This document shows, piece by piece, positions 25,088-33,035 of a DNA stretch of 43,149 bases. A program made the translations under genes and the position numbers. Origin of the DNA: Candidatus Omnitrophota bacterium (lineage in GTDB: Bacteria > Omnitrophota > Gorgyraeia > JAFGHF01); contig JAFGHF010000035.1 of NCBI GenBank assembly GCA_016939375.1, positions 1 through 43,149 of the forward strand, written 5' to 3'. The notes beneath the pieces are model-generated. The model was not told the origin of the DNA. It was given only the letters and a program-made list of their open reading frames with translations, and ran no database searches. The number at the start of each line of letters is the position of its first letter. Position 1 is the first letter of the stretch.

Positions 25088-25228
25088 AGGAGGAATCATA
25101 ACTTCCTGTGCTGAGTTGCGCTTGTTTGGAATCCGGGCGCGGATATTTATTTTTCTGTTTTTCCGTGTCAAGGCCCAGAGAAGGGCACCAGTGCTACCTA
25201 TTTTAGGAAGGAAGGAGGGAGAAACGAA
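25088..25228 (+). promoter_or_regulatory. Long structured 5' UTR of the first pilin (unassigned)
   Basis: About 140 nt separate the predicted start from the pilin ATG. Small hairpins are ATCCG-GGCG-CGGAT (about 25134-25147) followed by a T-rich run, GCCC-AGAGAA-GGGC, and CCTA-TTT-TAGG just before the AGGAAGGAAGGAGGG ribosome site. No known riboswitch core was found. The last hairpin could occlude the ribosome site. Confidence 0.4.
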
Positions 25229-25786
25229 ATGTCAAAGCGCAATAATAAAGGTTTTACGCTAGTTGAAATCATGATTGTAGTTGCCATCATAGCTTTATTA
25301 GCGGCAATCGCCATTCCTAACCTACTTCGTGCCAGGCTAAATGCCAATGAGAACGCTACCGTAAACACCCTAAAAACCATGGTCGCGGCTCTTAACTCAT
25401 TTGCGGGGGCCAATATAGCCTCAGGTGTTCCCACTTACCCCCTTACTGCAGCTGGAGCTGGTAGCGGGTTTGATGCATTGACCTCAAACTCAATTGCACC
25501 TCCGGAACCGCCTTATCTCGAGCTAAACTGGAGTGAGGCCGTCGGCCCCAATAATCCACCTAGAAGGTCTGGTTATAGTTACACCTACAACCAGCAAGAT
25601 ACAGATGCCGATGGTATCATAGAGAGGTTTTGGATAGATGCCATACCTCTTGCTTATCAGACCTCAGGCGTGCGTAGCTTCTATGTCAATGAACAGGGTG
25701 TAGTGTATGGTTTTGATAACGCTGGCGCGGCAGCCGGTGCATATTCAAATGGCCCTCCGGCCGCAGGCTGGGTAGTAGCGGAATAA
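25229..25786 (+). CDS. Type IV major pilin-like protein, copy 1
   Basis: The 185-residue prepilin has an 8-residue basic leader ending in G8, cleaved before F9 by prepilin peptidase, with E5 of the mature protein in FTLVEIMIVV. The N-terminal helix continues to about residue 55, and the rest is a globular domain ending SGVRSFYVNEQGVVYGFDNAG. That C-terminal block is nearly identical in the next gene. A strong ribosome site (GGAAGGAGGG) and private promoter and terminator suggest high expression, as expected of a main pilin. No prepilin peptidase is in the window. Cysteines are absent, so there is no disulfide loop. Confidence 0.9.
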   Translation: MSKRNNKGFTLVEIMIVVAIIALLAAIAIPNLLRARLNANENATVNTLKTMVAALNSFAGANIASGVPTYPLTAAGAGSGFDALTSNSIAPPEPPYLELNWSEAVGPNNPPRRSGYSYTYNQQDTDADGIIERFWIDAIPLAYQTSGVRSFYVNEQGVVYGFDNAGAAAGAYSNGPPAAGWVVAE

Positions 25787-25794
25787 AGTTTTAT

Positions 25795-25811
25795 GCAGCA
25801 CAATCAAGCGT
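25795..25811 (+). repeat. 17-bp direct repeat, copy 1 (GCAGCACAATCAAGCGT)
   Basis: GCAGCACAATCAAGCGT just before the pilin terminator is identical to 33229-33245 in the RNase G leader. Its role is unknown. Confidence 0.6.
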
Positions 25812-25814
25812 GAA

Positions 25815-25850
25815 GGAGGCGGTGGAGTTTTCCACCGCCTCCTTTCTTTT
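25815..25850 (+). terminator. Intrinsic terminator after pilin 1
   Basis: GGAGGCGGTGGA (25815-25826) pairs with TCCACCGCCTCC (25831-25842) around GTTT, followed by TTTCTTTTT. Confidence 0.95.
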
Positions 25851-25864
25851 TGTGTATTTGATGC

Positions 25865-25893
25865 TTGATTTTGTTTTGCTAACGTATTATAAT
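25865..25893 (+). promoter_or_regulatory. Promoter of pilin 2 (predicted leaderless or near-leaderless)
   Basis: TTGATT (25865-25870), a 17-nt spacer and a perfect TATAAT (25888-25893). The predicted start at about 25900 is 4 nt before the ATG at 25904, which leaves no room for a ribosome site. Confidence 0.75.
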
Positions 25894-25903
25894 ATTTAAA
25901 AAT

Positions 25904-26434
25904 ATGATAAAGAAAAACAAAGGATTCAGCTTAATAGAGATATTGATAGTTTCGGCAATCCTGGCTTTATTGACTGCCATTGCCATACCCTCTATGTTAC
26001 GCCATAGGCTTGATGCCAATGAAAGGGCTACTATAAAGAACTTAAAAGTCCTTTGCGATGGGCTCAACTCTTTTGCCGGAAAGAATATAATAAATAGCGT
26101 TCCTTCGTACCCCGCCAATTTAGATGCCTTGACCGTCAACCAGATAGCCATGCCCGAACCCCCTTATTTAGATATATCTTGGAGCGATGCCGGCAGCGGA
26201 AGCGTGCAGAAGTCAGGATATCGATATACCTATACGGGCACAGATCTAGATAGTAACGGTGTTAATGAGAGGTTTTTTCTTGACGCTGCCCCTATCTCTT
26301 ACCAGACTTCAGGGGTGCGCAGCTTCTATGTTGATGAACAGGGTGCTGTCTATGGTTTTGATAATGCCGGAGCGGCGGCAGGGGCATATGGTAGCGCAGC
26401 CCTGGTGGCGGCCGGGTGGAGCATATTAGAGTAA
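25904..26434 (+). CDS. Type IV pilin-like protein, copy 2
   Basis: This 176-residue prepilin is a tandem paralog of the preceding gene. It has the leader MIKKNKG, cleavage before F8, E5 in FSLIEILIVS and the same C-terminal block SGVRSFYVDEQGAVYGFDNAG. The two differ mainly in the middle of the globular domain and in how they are expressed: this copy has a TTGATT/TATAAT promoter almost on top of its ATG and no Shine-Dalgarno, so it is probably translated as a leaderless message. Differences in level between the two pilins are therefore likely. It could be a second major subunit or a minor one. Confidence 0.88.
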   Translation: MIKKNKGFSLIEILIVSAILALLTAIAIPSMLRHRLDANERATIKNLKVLCDGLNSFAGKNIINSVPSYPANLDALTVNQIAMPEPPYLDISWSDAGSGSVQKSGYRYTYTGTDLDSNGVNERFFLDAAPISYQTSGVRSFYVDEQGAVYGFDNAGAAAGAYGSAALVAAGWSILE

Positions 26435-26469
26435 AATAAAATTGAAACCACAAAGACTATATTATAGTG

Positions 26470-26508
26470 AGACGCTAAAAAGAACAAAAGGCGTCTTTTT
26501 TTATTTTG
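26470..26508 (+). terminator. Intrinsic terminator after pilin 2
   Basis: AGACGC (26470-26475) pairs with GCGTCT (26491-26496), loop of 15 nt, followed by a run of seven T (with the arm) and TATTTTG. The stem is short but the T tract is good. Confidence 0.7.
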
Positions 26509-26671
26509 TTGCCGCAAATATTATAATTTTGTGCTTGATTTTTATTTATATATATCATATTATAATAAGCAATATAGTCAGCAATGGAATGTGAAAGATT
26601 TTGCTAACCAATTTTTTACTAAAGAGTTAGGTTTTTGCATACTATTGGGAAATTTGCTGTTCAGCAAATTG
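26509..26671 (+). other. A/T-rich intergenic stretch before pilM
   Basis: About 230 nt lie between the terminator and pilM. The segment is very A/T-rich. A TTGATT...TATTATAAT arrangement (26535-26566, 20-nt spacer) resembles the pilin 2 promoter, and a 9-bp palindrome, AATTTGCTG-TT-CAGCAAATT, lies at 26651-26670. I see no gene in it. Confidence 0.5.
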
Positions 26672-26702
26672 TTTACCGAGTAATTGTTTTATGGTGTATA
26701 AT
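26672..26702 (+). promoter_or_regulatory. Possible promoter of pilM
   Basis: A perfect TATAAT (26697-26702) lies 41 nt before the pilM ATG; the best -35 (TTTACC, 26672-26677) has a long 19-nt spacer. A promoter is expected here because the terminator after pilin 2 would otherwise isolate pilM and the genes after it. Confidence 0.4.
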
Positions 26703-26742
26703 ATAATAATTAAGATTAAGTAAGTTTGGATTGACTCTAATT

Positions 26743-27711
26743 ATGGCTAAAGAGAAGATTTCTATAGGGTTAGATATCAATAACCGCTATATCAACATGG
26801 TCAAGCTGGCTAAAGAAGCCTCCGGCGCTATTAATCTGCTTGATTTTGCCAGTGTAGACATAGGCCTCAAAAAGGGGCAGGCGGAGAAATCTAAGCAGAT
26901 AGAGAGATTGGTGCAAGAGAAGGGGCTTACCGAATGTTTGGTCAATGTAGGGGTCTCAGGTGAATCAGTAGTGGTCAGGTACATAGATTTGCCCAAGATG
27001 AAAAAAAATGAAGTGGCCCAGGCTTTGCAATATGAGGCTCAGCAATACATCCCTTTTAAAATGGAAGAAGTGATTTTTGACTTTAATATTCTTGAGCCCG
27101 CGGATTTAGATAAGAGTAAGATGAGGATTCTTCTGGTGGCGGCAAAAAAACAGGCGATAATGGATTTTGTCAAACTTATCAAACAAGCAAAGTTAAAACC
27201 CAATCTTATTGATGTCAACTCCTTTTCCTTGATCAATTGCTTTCAGGTCTCGGGCACAAAAATAAAACCAGATCATGTATATGCTTTGGTCAATTTGGAG
27301 TTTGATTTAGTAAATATAAACATCTTACAAAAACAGACGCCTTATTTTACTCGCGATATTTCGCTAGAAAACGAGACGGTCTCTCTAGCCGACATAAACG
27401 GTGAAAAGAAGGGTCTTTTCGAATCGCTCAGGCCGCTTTTTGTAAACCTGATCCGCGAGATAAGGATTTCTATTGATTATTATGAAAGCGAATTTGAAAA
27501 ACAGGTGAGCACAATTTATGTCAGCGGCGAAGGCGCCAGGATCACTGAATTGGTCAGTGCCTTCGGGGCTGAGTTGGGTCGGGAAGTCTCTTTATGGAAT
27601 CCCGTGGGCAACCTAAAAGTCGATTCCTCGCGGATTGATTGTAAGGTTCTGGGGGATAAATCCGCTATGTTAGCCCTGGCCTGTGGGCTGGCGATAAGGG
27701 GATTGAATTAA
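26743..27711 (+). CDS. pilM: Type IV pilus assembly protein PilM
   Basis: PilM is an FtsA-like actin-fold protein in the cytoplasm that binds the N-terminus of PilN and couples the motor to the alignment complex. The 322 residues begin SIGLDINNRYINMVKL (phosphate-1 region) and contain VRYIDLPKM, EVAQALQYEAQQYIPFKMEEVIFDF (the diagnostic PilM block) and YVSGEGARI in place of the adenosine motif. The start at 26743 is preferred; the TTG four codons earlier has no support. It is followed by a 1-nt gap and a minor-pilin gene, and pilN lies further on in the same operon. Confidence 0.95.
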   Translation: MAKEKISIGLDINNRYINMVKLAKEASGAINLLDFASVDIGLKKGQAEKSKQIERLVQEKGLTECLVNVGVSGESVVVRYIDLPKMKKNEVAQALQYEAQQYIPFKMEEVIFDFNILEPADLDKSKMRILLVAAKKQAIMDFVKLIKQAKLKPNLIDVNSFSLINCFQVSGTKIKPDHVYALVNLEFDLVNINILQKQTPYFTRDISLENETVSLADINGEKKGLFESLRPLFVNLIREIRISIDYYESEFEKQVSTIYVSGEGARITELVSAFGAELGREVSLWNPVGNLKVDSSRIDCKVLGDKSAMLALACGLAIRGLN

Positions 27712-27712
27712 A

Positions 27713-28330
27713 ATGAAAAGAAAAGGTTTTACCCCGTTAGAAATAAAACGCTACAAGCAGCTTTTGTGCTCTAAGCATAGATTTCTAACGGGGTTTACTT
27801 TAGTAGAATTGATGATGGCCTCTGCTGTTACGGCGGTGGCTTTACTTGGCCTTTTAGGTGTTTTTAGCGGTTGTTTTGGCGTGGATGAATCAGCGAGAGA
27901 CTTGACCGCGGCCATGAATGGCGCCAGGCAAATTATGGAACAACTGCGTACTTTTCGCGATGAGGCCCGCATTACAAGGGATCCAAGCAGAGACGATTTT
28001 CCGGCCGATTTTCAAACCGAGATAAACAACTTTAGAAACAACGGTATACCCAATTGGGGTATTTTGCATAGAGTGTCTATAGACATAATTAGCGATGGCA
28101 GCGATCCCGATGGTATGAGCGAGGTTTGGGGAGGCAGCGCCGATACAGAAACACTGTTTTGGATAAGCGTTTCTGTGTCTTGGATGCAGGGGGGGGGAAG
28201 GATATACGGCGAAGACAATGGTGCAGGCGGCGGCGTAGCCTTGGACGGGGCCATCGGCGGGGCGGAAGATGTTAATAATAACGGCATATTGGACTCGCCA
28301 GCACAAGTAACCACTTTGATGAGGGAATAG
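27713..28330 (+). CDS. Minor pilin-like protein with a palindromic insertion in its signal peptide
   Basis: This 205-residue prepilin-like protein has the mature start FTLVELMMASAVTAVAL with the required E5, cleaved after G27. Its leader is unusually long (27 residues) because 66 bp were inserted in frame: GFT occurs at residues 5-7 and again at 27-29, with PLEIKRYKQLL...FLT between. Removing the insertion restores MKRKGFTLVEL, a normal leader. The globular domain is rich in D and G and may bind metal (DVNNNGILD). The position between pilM and a PilW-like gene suggests a PilV-like minor pilin. Whether the protein is still processed is not known. Confidence 0.8.
   Translation: MKRKGFTPLEIKRYKQLLCSKHRFLTGFTLVELMMASAVTAVALLGLLGVFSGCFGVDESARDLTAAMNGARQIMEQLRTFRDEARITRDPSRDDFPADFQTEINNFRNNGIPNWGILHRVSIDIISDGSDPDGMSEVWGGSADTETLFWISVSVSWMQGGGRIYGEDNGAGGGVALDGAIGGAEDVNNNGILDSPAQVTTLMRE
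27733..27793 (+). mobile_element. 61-bp palindromic insertion element inside the minor pilin gene
   Basis: Ends CCCGTTAGAAAT (27733-27744) and ATTTCTAACGGG (27781-27792) are perfect inverted repeats, and the inside is less symmetric. TTTAC flanks both sides (27728-27732 and 27794-27798). With the duplication the insertion is 66 bp, a multiple of three, without stop codons in the pilin frame. Confidence 0.8.
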
Positions 28331-28921
28331 GTGAGAAAGAAGAATCGCGGCTTTACTTTTGTAGAAGTAATGGTTGTTTTCTTTGTTTTTTCTGTCATCA
28401 TGGCCGCTATCTATGCCGTGCTGAATGTGGGCAAACAATCGTGGTATATGGGGATTACTCAGGAAGATGTACAGCAAGAGGCCAGGACAGCGATGGAGAT
28501 GATGGTCAGGGAACTGCGCGAGAGCCGGGATTCCGGTGTAGTCGTCGCTGCCGGTAATTCCAGGATTACTTTTGAAATGCCTTCGGGCACCGATGCCAAT
28601 GGTGACCTAGTATGGGATTACCAAGTACAATACTTTTTAGGTGGGGCCAATGGCGACCATCTGATGCGCACTTTTACGGATTTAAATGCCGGTACGACGC
28701 TGGCCAATAAGGTCATCGCTAAAGAGGTAAACAGTGTCCAGTTTACGCGCTTTCCCACATCAGTAGTGACGGATGACCCGGACGGAGTACCCAATTCCGG
28801 CGATGAGGTAATAGAGAATCTTGTAGCCATAGAAGTGACCCTGCAGACTCAGAAAGATGTGTTGCAGGGCAGGACCATGACTAATACCCTTACCTCACGG
28901 GCGATTTTAAGAAATGAATAA
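28331..28921 (+). CDS. PilW/PilJ-like minor pilin
   Basis: This 196-residue protein has the prepilin leader MRKKNRG, cleavage before F8 and E5 in FTFVEVMVVF, followed by a long hydrophobic helix. The segment TQEDVQQEARTAMEMMVRELRES resembles the helix extension of PilW-family minor pilins, and later strands are EVTLQTQKD and ..TLTSRAILRN, like the C-terminus of that family. It starts with GTG immediately after the previous stop. It is probably one of a set of minor pilins that prime assembly. Confidence 0.78.
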   Translation: MRKKNRGFTFVEVMVVFFVFSVIMAAIYAVLNVGKQSWYMGITQEDVQQEARTAMEMMVRELRESRDSGVVVAAGNSRITFEMPSGTDANGDLVWDYQVQYFLGGANGDHLMRTFTDLNAGTTLANKVIAKEVNSVQFTRFPTSVVTDDPDGVPNSGDEVIENLVAIEVTLQTQKDVLQGRTMTNTLTSRAILRNE

Positions 28922-28939
28922 AAAAGGAAAGAAAGGCAG

Positions 28940-29965
28940 ATGCAAAGAGAAATAAGGGACAAAAAAGGCATTATACTTGTTTCCTGCTATTTTGTGATTG
29001 CCACACTGGCGGTTTTAGGCAGTGCCTTTTTGGCCAGAAGCGTAGCCGAGAAAAGATTCGCCGAAAGACAAAGGGCATCAGTTCAAGCTTTTTATGTCGC
29101 CGAAGCAGGCCTAGAGCGGGCGGTTTGGTTTTTGACCGCTTACGAACCTGTTACCGGAACTGACAGTGATGGTTCCTGGCGTAGTTTGCCATACAATGGG
29201 GGTAGTAATCCCCCTGGTCCTGGCGCTAATGACCCACAAAATGAGCCTTGCGGTCAAGGTGACTATACAATTTGGGTAGAGGCAGAAGCAGGCAATACCG
29301 TAGTCGTCCATGCCGAAGGCATGGTTGGCGGAATCAACAGAGTGTTGAGGCAGCGGGGGACTGTAATTGAAGTACCGGAAGCCTTTGATTACGCTGCTTA
29401 TGTAGGCGGACAGATAAACGGAGATATTACCGTAAACGGGGATTCTCAAGAGAATGGAACAGAGCTGCCCACTGTCGATATGACTTATTATTCAAACAAC
29501 GCCGACCATAATATCGTGGGCAATCATAATTTTCCCTCGGGTGTATATAATGGAATGTGGTATGTCGACGGGAGCGTTACTTTTGACAATAACGTTACGA
29601 TTAACGGTTCAATTATCTCAACCGGCGGCATTTCTACAAACGGCAACAGCAATATATCCATCATCGCAGATTTGCCTAATCCGGCGTTGGTTGCCGAAGG
29701 GAACTTCAACTTCCAAAATAGCGCCAATGTTATGGTAGATGGGTTGATTTATGTGGGTTCAGATTTGACCGGCAATTTCCATCTTCAGCAGGCGCACAAC
29801 ATAGTCTTTACGGGGGTACTTATAGTCGGAGGCAACCTCAACTGCCAGAATAGCGATGTGACCGTCAATTATGACCCTGCAATAGCGGAAAATCCCCCGC
29901 CCGGTTTTACCGATGGCGGAAGAGTAGTATTTACGGAAGAGGATTGGCAGGAGCTGGATATATAA
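28940..29965 (+). CDS. PilX-like protein with a polymer-forming beta-repeat domain
   Basis: The 341-residue protein starts KKGIILVSCYFVIATLAVLGSAFL, a PilX_N-type anchor without the standard G/F-E5 prepilin motif, followed by ASVQAFYVAEAGLERAVWFL, a block typical of PilX N-terminal domains. After about residue 150 it changes to short beta repeats such as NGDITVNGD, NNVTINGSIIS and TNGNSNISIIA, then VMVDGLIYVGSDLTGN. These resemble bactofilin or beta-solenoid repeats and suggest a surface-exposed rod or adhesive domain. The solenoid reading is inferred from the repeat rhythm. It closes the minor-pilin group before pilN. Confidence 0.72.
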   Translation: MQREIRDKKGIILVSCYFVIATLAVLGSAFLARSVAEKRFAERQRASVQAFYVAEAGLERAVWFLTAYEPVTGTDSDGSWRSLPYNGGSNPPGPGANDPQNEPCGQGDYTIWVEAEAGNTVVVHAEGMVGGINRVLRQRGTVIEVPEAFDYAAYVGGQINGDITVNGDSQENGTELPTVDMTYYSNNADHNIVGNHNFPSGVYNGMWYVDGSVTFDNNVTINGSIISTGGISTNGNSNISIIADLPNPALVAEGNFNFQNSANVMVDGLIYVGSDLTGNFHLQQAHNIVFTGVLIVGGNLNCQNSDVTVNYDPAIAENPPPGFTDGGRVVFTEEDWQELDI

Positions 29966-29971
29966 ATCATA

Positions 29972-30610
29972 ATGATAGAGATCAATCTTTTACCCTCAGA
30001 ACTAAGGCCGAAGAAGAAGCTGCCTATTGATTTCGATATCAGCAATATCTTTCAGGCCAAACTGGTAGTCGTGATTTTGGTGGGCATAGTCCTGCTTCAT
30101 TTACTCCTTCACGCAGCAGGCGTGTTGAGCAACAGAAGGTTAGTCGGCCTGCAGGCACAATGGAGCCAGATGACTTCCAAGAATCAGGAGATCCAAAAGC
30201 TGCAGAACGAACTCGCCGCGGTGAACAAAAAGATACCGATGATCGAACAGCTGATGGAGAAGAGGATACTCTGGGCCGAAAAACTTAACCGCGTAAGCGA
30301 CCTTTTGGTTTCCGGGGTTTGGCTGGATGAGTTTTCGATTAGAGAAGAGGTAGTAGAGAGCCGCGGACGGACCGAAATAACGACAAAATACCTGTTGATC
30401 AGCGGCAGCGCCGCTTCCCGTACTCAAGACGAGCCAGCGTTGATAGGTATATTCATGCAGAATTTAAAAGACGACCCTGCCTTTGCCAAGGATTTTAAAG
30501 AGATCGAGCTGGGTCCGATAAGAAAAAGGTTAATCGAACAGACAGAGGTTATGGATTTTACTTTAATCTGCCGCTTTAAAGAAGATAGGCTAACGGCCCT
30601 GGAAAAATGA
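29972..30610 (+). CDS. pilN: Type IV pilus alignment protein PilN
   Basis: PilN is a bitopic inner-membrane protein whose cytoplasmic tail binds PilM. The 212 residues begin MIEINLLPSELRP, the exact motif known to dock in PilM, followed by a membrane helix (about 34-52), a coiled coil (about 60-100) and a ferredoxin-like periplasmic domain. The gene lies 6 nt after the PilX-like gene and overlaps pilO by 4 nt. Family length is normal. Confidence 0.92.
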   Translation: MIEINLLPSELRPKKKLPIDFDISNIFQAKLVVVILVGIVLLHLLLHAAGVLSNRRLVGLQAQWSQMTSKNQEIQKLQNELAAVNKKIPMIEQLMEKRILWAEKLNRVSDLLVSGVWLDEFSIREEVVESRGRTEITTKYLLISGSAASRTQDEPALIGIFMQNLKDDPAFAKDFKEIELGPIRKRLIEQTEVMDFTLICRFKEDRLTALEK

Positions 30611-31200
30611 GCCCAAAATTCAACACTCAACAATTAGATGCTGCGAAACTGAAAGAAATTTTTTCCGATAAGTCTACCTTGAGTTTGATAGGCGTAGTCT
30701 CGATAACGCTTATCTACCTGTTTATGTTATTTATTCCCAAGGTCAAATATATTTTTACTACCTTAAATGCGGGCAATAAAGTAAATGTCAATATAATAAA
30801 GACTGAAAGCGAATGGGCAAAATTACCTCAGTTAAAACAAAAAATAGCACTGCTGAATGAGAAAATAGATTATTATGAGAAGGAACTCCCCGGACAAAAA
30901 GAGATACCGGCCGTGCTGAAATATCTATCAGATTCAGCGCGGAAGTTGAAGGTGAAAATTACAGAGATCAAGCCGGCGACTGAAAGCGAGGTTTCCGGCC
31001 AAGAGACCTTGATCTATTATGGCGTACCTATTTCATTAAAGGCAGAATGCGCCTTTCATCAGCTGGGCAAGTTCTTAAGCGAGCTCGAAAGCGCTGACAG
31101 GTTTATAAAAATAACCGATATTAAAGTCGTAGACGACCCTATGAAAGTCGACAGCCATTATGTCAGGCTTACAGCTATAACCTATGTGATGAAAAAATGA
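30607..31200 (+). CDS. pilO: Type IV pilus alignment protein PilO
   Basis: The 197-residue protein has one membrane helix (about 25-45), a coiled coil (about 65-95, EWAKLPQLKQKIALLNEKI) and a C-terminal ferredoxin-like domain with LIYYGVPISLKAECAFHQLGKFLSELES, the usual PilO pattern. PilO pairs with PilN in the periplasm and connects to PilP. It overlaps pilN and pilP by 4 nt each, indicating coupled translation. Confidence 0.9.
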   Translation: MSPKFNTQQLDAAKLKEIFSDKSTLSLIGVVSITLIYLFMLFIPKVKYIFTTLNAGNKVNVNIIKTESEWAKLPQLKQKIALLNEKIDYYEKELPGQKEIPAVLKYLSDSARKLKVKITEIKPATESEVSGQETLIYYGVPISLKAECAFHQLGKFLSELESADRFIKITDIKVVDDPMKVDSHYVRLTAITYVMKK

Positions 31201-31565
31201 AAAACTCTATTGTGCTATTTTTCATTATCCTATTGCTTGCGTCTGATTTGGCACTTGGCCAGGTCAAAGAAGGCTTTAATTACGATGATCAGGGGAAGCG
31301 TGATCCCTTTGTGCCTCTAGTTGATGCAATGGGTCGCTATATTTTGGAAGAGGGAGAGATGTTGTCTATTACAGATTTAGATCTTTCGGGTATTCTCTGG
31401 GACCCGAATGGAAACAGCACTGCGCTGATCAACGACCAAATAGTGAGTACAGGCGACAGCTTTTATGGATTTTTGATCAAAGAGATCAATGAAAGCAGCG
31501 TGACTGTCTCGCAGAGCGGTCAGGATTATACGTTGTGGTTAACGATAGAAGAAGGAGGGGAGTAA
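31197..31565 (+). CDS. pilP: Pilus assembly protein PilP-like
   Basis: This 122-residue protein has a hydrophobic N-terminal signal (about 2-20, ending DLALGQ; no lipobox cysteine) and then GKRDPFVPLVD, the short conserved motif of PilP, and a small beta domain (LSGILWDPNGNSTALINDQ, TGDSFYGFLIKEI, VTVSQSGQDYTLWL). PilP links PilN/PilO to the secretin. Unlike most PilP it is not a lipoprotein. It shares one nucleotide with the secretin gene (TAATG). Confidence 0.83.
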   Translation: MKNSIVLFFIILLLASDLALGQVKEGFNYDDQGKRDPFVPLVDAMGRYILEEGEMLSITDLDLSGILWDPNGNSTALINDQIVSTGDSFYGFLIKEINESSVTVSQSGQDYTLWLTIEEGGE

Positions 31566-33013
31566 TGAAAATGAGGCGGTTGGGGATATGGTCGGTATGG
31601 ATTGTCTGCTTAGGCACCTTGGCATTTTTGGTTTATAGCCAGTGGACAGCGGCTACTTTACAGGCGCAAGAGGAGCAGGAGCCAGCGCCCGTGGCAGCCA
31701 TGCCTTTGCAGCCAGAGAAACAGGATCAGGAGACTGCGGAAAATATTACAGTTGACTTTAAAGATGCCGATGTCCACGATGTATTGAAAATTATTTCTTA
31801 TAAAAGCGGGGTGAACATAGTTGCCGGCAACGATGTACAGGGGACAGTGACAATCCGCTTGGTCGATGTCCCTTGGGAGAAAGCGCTGGATGTCATTTTG
31901 AAAAACGCCGGTTTTGTTTATGAGCGGGATCAGGATATTATCCGCGTCACCACTCTAGAAAATCTGGGCAAAGAGGAGTTGAGTACCGATATATTTATTT
32001 TGAATTATGCCGATGCCGAACAGGTCACCGAGTCTATCAAGTCTATGCTTACTGAAAGAGGCAGCGTAAAAATCGATGCCAGGACAAATCAGTTGGTGGT
32101 CACCGATGTCCCTACCAACTTATATAAGGTAGAGAAGGTAATCGAAAAACTAGATAAACGGACGGCCCAGGTTTTAATAGAAGCCAGGATTATCGAGACT
32201 ACCCTGGATGAGGATGAAAACTTAGGTATAGACTGGACTCTGCAGGCAACGGCAAGCGGCGCTATCAGGCCGATAAACTTCCCTTGGGCCTGGAGCAAGA
32301 CTTATGGCAAGACCGGGTTAGAATATTTTCCGCCCACCGATCCGGGCAACGATTCTTTTGACGCCACTCAAGTAAATACTTTTCCTTATGCGCCATATTC
32401 TGCACAGTCAGAGGGCGGTGATTTTAGATTCGGTACAATAAGTTTTAGCAACTTCCAGTTCGCGCTCGAACTTTTAAAATCACGTAGCGACACCAGGACG
32501 CTCTCTAATCCAAGGATCATGACTTTGAATAATAAAGAGGCGACGATCCATGTAGGCCGGGACTACGGTGTCCCTATTTATGAAAGAAATACTTCCACCG
32601 GGACTATGGAGATAACCGGTTACTCTACCAGAAAAGTAGGGGTAAAGCTGATAGTCACCCCCCATGTAAACGCAGCCGGCGAAATCGTAGTAGATCTACA
32701 TCCCGAAGTGAGTGCATTTTTGTCCAACCAGGCTTATGGAGATATCGTAGTGCCCGTTTTTACAGTACGCGAAGCGGTGACTCAGATCATGATCGCCGAT
32801 GGCGATACTATAGTCATCGGAGAGCTGATCACTGATACAGAAGTCGATTATGTGAAAAAGGTCCCTATTTTAGGGGATATACCTCTGATCAAATACGCCT
32901 TTCGTAAGACAGAGAAAGACGTAGATACCACTGATCTGATAATCTTTGTCACAGTACGTCTCATAGAAAAAGACGAAGAAGCAGACGGTAGCAAACAGGC
33001 AAAAGTTGACTAA
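31565..33013 (+). CDS. pilQ: Outer-membrane secretin PilQ-like
   Basis: The secretin forms the outer-membrane pore for the pilus. The 482 residues have an N-terminal hydrophobic segment (about 8-28), a STN-like N0 domain (about 58-120, VDFKDADVHDVLKII), an N1 domain (about 130-215) and the secretin domain ending VPILGDIPLIKYAF and DLIIFVTVRLI. It is shorter than PilQ of proteobacteria and has no AMIN domains, so the peptidoglycan-binding part is missing or supplied by another protein. The start at 31565 overlaps the PilP stop by 1 nt; the longer frame lacks a signal. It ends the T4P operon at a terminator. Confidence 0.92.
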   Translation: MKMRRLGIWSVWIVCLGTLAFLVYSQWTAATLQAQEEQEPAPVAAMPLQPEKQDQETAENITVDFKDADVHDVLKIISYKSGVNIVAGNDVQGTVTIRLVDVPWEKALDVILKNAGFVYERDQDIIRVTTLENLGKEELSTDIFILNYADAEQVTESIKSMLTERGSVKIDARTNQLVVTDVPTNLYKVEKVIEKLDKRTAQVLIEARIIETTLDEDENLGIDWTLQATASGAIRPINFPWAWSKTYGKTGLEYFPPTDPGNDSFDATQVNTFPYAPYSAQSEGGDFRFGTISFSNFQFALELLKSRSDTRTLSNPRIMTLNNKEATIHVGRDYGVPIYERNTSTGTMEITGYSTRKVGVKLIVTPHVNAAGEIVVDLHPEVSAFLSNQAYGDIVVPVFTVREAVTQIMIADGDTIVIGELITDTEVDYVKKVPILGDIPLIKYAFRKTEKDVDTTDLIIFVTVRLIEKDEEADGSKQAKVD

Positions 33014-33035
33014 TAGAATAAGATAGTTTTGTAAT

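Noticed and set aside
25071-25262. 63-codon open frame over the pilin 1 leader
   Set aside because: It begins inside the -10 region of the promoter and overlaps the pilin start in another frame; it is the UTR read by chance.
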